From positions 2,582,221-2,646,220 of the forward strand of contig JBBMOL010000097.1 of the NCBI GenBank assembly GCA_037954665.1: a DNA stretch of 64,000 nucleotides, given 5' to 3'. Every line of letters starts with the position of its first letter. Position 1 is the stretch's first letter. Positions 61,875-64,000 of this stretch are shown here, piece after piece. Made by a program: the position numbers and the translations under genes. The notes under the pieces are model-generated. The model made no database searches, was not told the origin of the DNA, and saw only the letters and a list, made by a program, of their open reading frames with translations. This DNA is from Laguncularia racemosa (Eukaryota > Streptophyta > Magnoliopsida > Myrtales > Combretaceae).

Positions 61875-61890
61875 GCTGCCACGTGGCAGC
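61875..61890. promoter_or_regulatory. G-box in a perfect 16-base palindrome
   Basis: GCTGCCACGTGGCAGC is its own reverse complement and centres on CACGTG with the ABRE-like ACGTGGC on both strands. CCAATCA lies just before it. Plant bZIP and bHLH factors bind such G-boxes. It lies about 290 bases upstream of the LTR TATA box. Confidence 0.7.
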
Positions 61891-61920
61891 TCCAGGGAAA
61901 AGAACGAAAAATTTTTGCCG

Positions 61921-62003
61921 AGCGCCTGCGGGGGGATTCGAACTCGCGACCTTCAGCCTTCACACGGTTCCCATGCGCACACACGAGCCAGCTGAGCTGG
62001 CCC
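61921..62003 (-). other. tRNA-like pol III box pair in LTR U3
   Basis: The minus strand has CCAGCTCAGCTGGCT, an A-box-like stretch, and about 45 bases later GCGAGTTCGAATCCCCC, a B-box match. A TTTTT run follows at 61912-61908, a possible pol III stop. The acceptor and T stems do not pair well, so it is not a working tRNA gene. It may be a tRNA-derived SINE head or an LTR-resident tRNA-like segment. Confidence 0.6.
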
Positions 62004-62639
62004 AATTTCCCGATTTTATTTACATCGCAAATTGTACATATGCGATGCAATTTTTTTATTTTTTTGTATTTTTTGAAATTTCAAAAATTTGTAAAAATTG
62101 TTTATTATCCATTATTGCTATTTCTGAAATCATTTTTCAAAATTGAAGTGTTTTCCTATTTATTTTCATTTTTTGAATATTTTTATTATTTATGCTAAAT
62201 TAAGGAAAAATTGGGAAAAATTAGGAAAAATTGAAAATTGATTATTATTGAAAATTATTGATTCCTAGGGCAAAAATGGGGTGTTTACAGCTGCCCCTCT
62301 TTGTAGTAAAGTTTGAAAAACTTAACTACAAAGACAAACAAAAGACGCCATTTTTGGCCTCCTAAATTAGGTTTTGGTAGGAAAATGCCCCAAGAGCTGA
62401 TAATCCTACGATTTGAATATGTTCCAAATGATTCAAGGTAATGTTCCTTCTCCAAAAAGTGCTTTATGAGCTAACTAATTGGCGACAGGACATATCTCAA
62501 GCTTTGAGTAGAAATGTATGAGAAATGATGATAGGAAGTGTCTTATCAGACTTGCAACCTTGGAAAGAAACATGACTGAAAAGTGCCCCGAGAGCTAACT
62601 AATCGGGAGGGTTTAGGAAAGTGCCCCTCATGGGCTGAC

Positions 62640-63720
62640 TAACCTTTGATAAAATGCCTCGAAAAGTGCCCCCTATGGGCTTACCTTGAGGTAGAAAGTT
62701 TTAGGAAAGGGCCCCCTATGAGCTGCCTAACCTAGAATGGAAATTTGCCTCAAAAAGTGCCCCATATGGGCTGACCATGAGGACAAGGTTTTTAGGAAAG
62801 GGCCCCCTATGGGCTGCCTAACCTTGAATTAGACTTGTCTCAAAAAGTGCCCCCTATGGGCTGACCATGAGAACAAGGTTTTTAGGAAAGGGCCTCCTAT
62901 GGGCTGCCTAACCTAGAATTGAAATTTGCCTCAAAAAGTGCCCCTTATGGGCTGACCATGAGGACAAGGTTTTTAGGAAAGGGCCCCCTATGGGTTGCCT
63001 AACCTAGGATTGAGAATTTGCCTCAGAAAGTGCCCCCTATGGGCTAACCATGAGGACAAGGTTTTTAGGAAAGGGCCCCCTATGGGCTGCCTAACCTGGA
63101 TTGAAGAATTTGCCTCAGAAAGTGCCCCCTATGGGCTAACCTTGAGGACAAGGTTTTTAGGAAAGGGCCCCCTATGGGCTGCCTAACCTGGATTGAAGAA
63201 TTTGCCTCAGAAAGTGCCCCCTATGGGCTGACCATGAGGACAAGGTTTTTAGGAAAGGGCCCCCTATGGGCTGCCTAACCTAGAATTGAACTTGTCTCAA
63301 AAGGTGCCCCCTATGGGCTGACCATGAGAACAAGGTTTTTAGGAAAGGGCCCCCTATGGGCTGCCTGACCTTGAATTAGACTTGTCTCAAAAAGTGCCCC
63401 CTATGGGCTGACCCTGAGGACAAGGTTTTTTTAGGAAAGGGCCCCCTATGGGCTGCCTAACCTAGAATGGAAAGTTTTAGGAAAGGGCCCCCTATGGGCT
63501 ACCTAACCTAGAATGGAAAGTTTTAGGAAAGGGCCCCCTATGGGCTGCCTAACCTAAAATGGAAATTTTTTAGGAAAGGGCCCCCTATGGGCTGCCTAAC
63601 CTTGAATTAGACTTGTCTCAAAAAGTGCCCCCCATGGGCTGCCTAACCTTGAATTAGACTTGTCTCAAAAAGTGCCCCCCATGGGCTGCCTAACCTAGAA
63701 TTGAACTTTTTAGGAAAGTG
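62640..63720. repeat. Tandem array of ~91 bp dimeric units
   Basis: The phrase CTCAAAAAGTGCCCC or CTCAGAAAGTGCCCC starts at 62839, 62930, 63022, 63114, 63206, 63296 and 63386, giving spacings of 91, 92, 92, 92, 90 and 90. Each unit is made of two half-units, both with GCCCCCTATGGGCTG, one followed by ACCATGAGGACAAGG and the other by CCTAACCTAGAATTG. Near 63460-63720 the array becomes irregular, with one half-unit repeated alone. Confidence 0.92.
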
Positions 63721-63739
63721 CTCCAAGAGCTGACTGACC

Positions 63740-64000
63740 TAAATGAAAATGATGGCTCAAAAGGTGCCCTTTGCAGGCTAACCTTGAGAGATCTAGGGAA
63801 GTGCCCCTTTTTTGGGCTGACTACCCTATTAAAGGAAATGATGGCTCAAAAGGTGCCCCATGTGGGCTAACCTTGAGAGACCTAGGGAAGTTGCCCTTTT
63901 TGAGCTGACTACCCTATTAAAAGAAATGATGGCGAAAAGGTGCCCCATGTGGGCTAACCTTGAGAGACCTAGGGAAGTGCCCCTTTTTTGGGCTGACTAC
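63740..64000. repeat. Second tandem family, ~92 bp, cut by window edge
   Basis: About three copies of a related but different unit share AAGGTGCCCCATGTGGGCTA, CCTTGAGAGACCTAGGGAAG and GGGCTGACTACCCTATTAAA. They continue past the right edge. Confidence 0.85.

Larger units (their letters stand above)
60308..62289 (-). repeat. Long LTR of a Tat/Ogre-type Ty3/gypsy element
   Basis: On the minus strand the LTR starts TGTAAACACCCC at 62289 and ends ACAACA near 60308, about 1982 bases. Directly before it is a purine tract AAAGAGGGGCAGC (plus 62290-62302). U3 holds a tRNA-like segment, two palindromes and a TATA box CTATAAATAG at 61590-61581. R/U5 is GC-rich (61270-61480) and has a consensus splice donor CAG/GTAAGT at 61274. 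The plus-strand open frames at 61380-61750 are shadows of this leader. Confidence 0.75.
62290..64000 (-). mobile_element. 3' internal region of the Tat/Ogre-type element (runs off window)
   Basis: On the minus strand this precedes the polypurine tract and LTR, so it is the 3' noncoding part of the element. Tat-lineage elements often carry tandem repeats there, as here. No pol domain is reached before the window edge. Confidence 0.6.

Noticed and set aside
61921..62003. Functional tRNA gene
   Set aside because: Boxes match, but acceptor and T stems pair poorly and it lies inside an LTR.
62640..63720. CRISPR-like array
   Set aside because: Units are contiguous diverged tandem repeats without unique spacers, in a plant retroelement.

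Overview
The window is nuclear DNA of a eudicot plant. Most of it is very AT-rich. The genes have short coding exons split by introns with GT-AG or GC-AG borders, and the intergenic space is filled with decayed plant transposons. The species cannot be named from the sequence. There are no bacterial operons, CRISPR arrays or rRNA genes.

Four ordinary host genes could be rebuilt exon by exon, and each gives an uninterrupted frame. They are a LIP1-type small GTPase on the minus strand (11112-16816, 7 exons, 333 aa), a plastid IscA/SufA-type Fe-S assembly protein on the plus strand (21459-24486, 3 exons, 170 aa), an EMB1703-like plastid protein on the minus strand (26504-37504, 5 exons, 1190 aa), and the mitochondrial ATP synthase 24-kDa (FAd) subunit MGP1 on the plus strand (39698-44422, 7 exons, 240 aa). 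A fifth locus, a CYP96A-type cytochrome P450 on the minus strand (53362-54884), is broken by a frameshift. A CYP71-type P450 exon fragment lies at 25429-25605.

The rest is mobile DNA. Positions 1 to about 5530 hold a decayed Mutator-like element with a transposase and a convergent plant mobile domain (PMD) gene, followed by a tandem array of about 145 bp units. LINE remnants lie at 9280-10090 and 18650-19010. A complete chromovirus (Ty3/gypsy) with two LTRs and a 5-bp target duplication sits in antisense inside intron 3 of the EMB1703-like gene. A complete Mutator-like element with a 9-bp duplication fills 45281-51085. A CACTA-like terminus is at 55416-56090 and a possible hAT-like foldback at 58364-59458. 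The right end carries a minus-strand LTR of Tat/Ogre type (60308-62289) with a tandem-repeat 3' region that continues past the window edge.

The host genes do not form a pathway cluster. Three encode organelle proteins (two plastid, one mitochondrial), which is probably chance. The most interesting structures are the retrotransposon in a GC-AG intron, the Tat-type LTR that has both a polypurine tract and a primer-binding site next to it, the tRNA-like pol III boxes and palindromes in that LTR, and the two PMD-carrying Mutator-like elements with opposite domain orientation.
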